Assembly: GCA_023426855.1 (NCBI GenBank)
Contig: JAEZBU010000159.1
Coordinates: 1 to 6,136, forward strand
Reading direction: 5' to 3'
Source of the DNA: Pseudomonadota bacterium
GTDB taxonomy: Bacteria; Pseudomonadota; Alphaproteobacteria; Rhizobiales; Hyphomicrobiaceae
DNA length: 6,136 nt
Shown piece after piece: positions 6,075 to 6,136 of the stretch. The notes beneath the pieces were generated by a model, which had not been told where the DNA came from, made no database searches, and saw nothing but the letters and a program-made list of their open reading frames with translations. How positions within the stretch are numbered: position 1 is the stretch's first letter; each line of letters starts with the position of its first letter. Made by a program: the position numbers and the translations under genes.

Positions 6075-6136
6075 ATGACCTCTCACCTGGCCTCGACCGA
6101 CGAGGTCTTCAATCAGTCGCCGCCGTTCGCCGGGCA
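6075..6136 (+). CDS. Probable AidB-like acyl-CoA dehydrogenase, N-terminus (partial)
   Basis: Only 20 codons are visible before the window ends. They read ...STDEVFNQSPPFAG, which resembles the start of E. coli AidB (THTVFNQPIPLNN). AidB is a flavin-containing acyl-CoA dehydrogenase-family protein induced in the adaptive response to alkylation and bound to DNA; related isovaleryl-CoA-dehydrogenase-like proteins begin the same way. The ATG at 6075 is preceded by AGGG about ten bases upstream, a weak ribosome site. It lies 85 bp after ruvX on the same strand, so it could share its transcript or have its own promoter. The call rests on a short motif recalled from the family and should be treated as tentative. 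Confidence 0.55.
   Translation, partial: MTSHLASTDEVFNQSPPFAG

Noticed and set aside
5380..6076. Two long minus-strand open frames (218 and 201 codons) opposite ruvX
   Set aside because: Both are antisense to ruvX, whose catalytic motifs are all intact; they also cover the divergent promoter region and resemble no family.

Overview
This 6.1 kb window is G+C-rich chromosomal DNA. It looks like an alphaproteobacterium, most likely Hyphomicrobiales (Bradyrhizobium/Rhodopseudomonas/Afipia-like). That placement is inferred from codon usage with G/C third positions, the gene families present, and the UPF0173 hydrolase lying head-to-head with ruvX. No diagnostic RNA gene is present, so genus-level placement is not supported. 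The window holds seven genes, two of them cut by its edges. No CRISPR array, insertion sequence, tRNA, rRNA or prophage part was seen.

Layout from left to right: (1) the last 74 codons of a TonB-dependent outer-membrane receptor (+), ending in a beta-strand with a C-terminal Phe. (2) A strong hairpin that can terminate transcription from both sides, followed by (3) a convergent AraC-family regulator (-, 336-1370). (4) A roughly 200-bp divergent regulatory region, crowded with small palindromes, separates the araC gene from (5) a MarR-family regulator (+, 1579-2100) with an unusual Ala/Pro/Arg-rich basic tail. (6) A second, near-ideal bidirectional terminator (2125-2159) separates marR from (7) a large convergent gene (-, 2225-4639) for a polytopic membrane protein fused to a spermidine-synthase-like methyltransferase-fold domain. 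(8) Just upstream of it, on the same strand and 51 bp away, is a UPF0173 metallo-beta-lactamase-fold hydrolase (-, 4691-5383); the two probably form an operon read from a promoter at about 5431-5458. (9) Divergent from that promoter is the YqgF/RuvX pre-16S rRNA nuclease / Holliday-junction-resolvase-like gene (+, 5489-5989), and (10) the first 20 codons of a probable AidB-like acyl-CoA dehydrogenase (+) run off the right edge.

Functionally this looks like several small neighbouring units, not one pathway: a nutrient-uptake receptor, two one-component regulators with no obvious target beyond themselves, an uncharacterised hydrolase/membrane-synthase pair, and a housekeeping nuclease. The parts least explained by known biology are the membrane-anchored spermidine-synthase-like protein with its hydrolase partner, and the MarR protein with a histone-like tail. 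I saw no convincing new multi-gene system.
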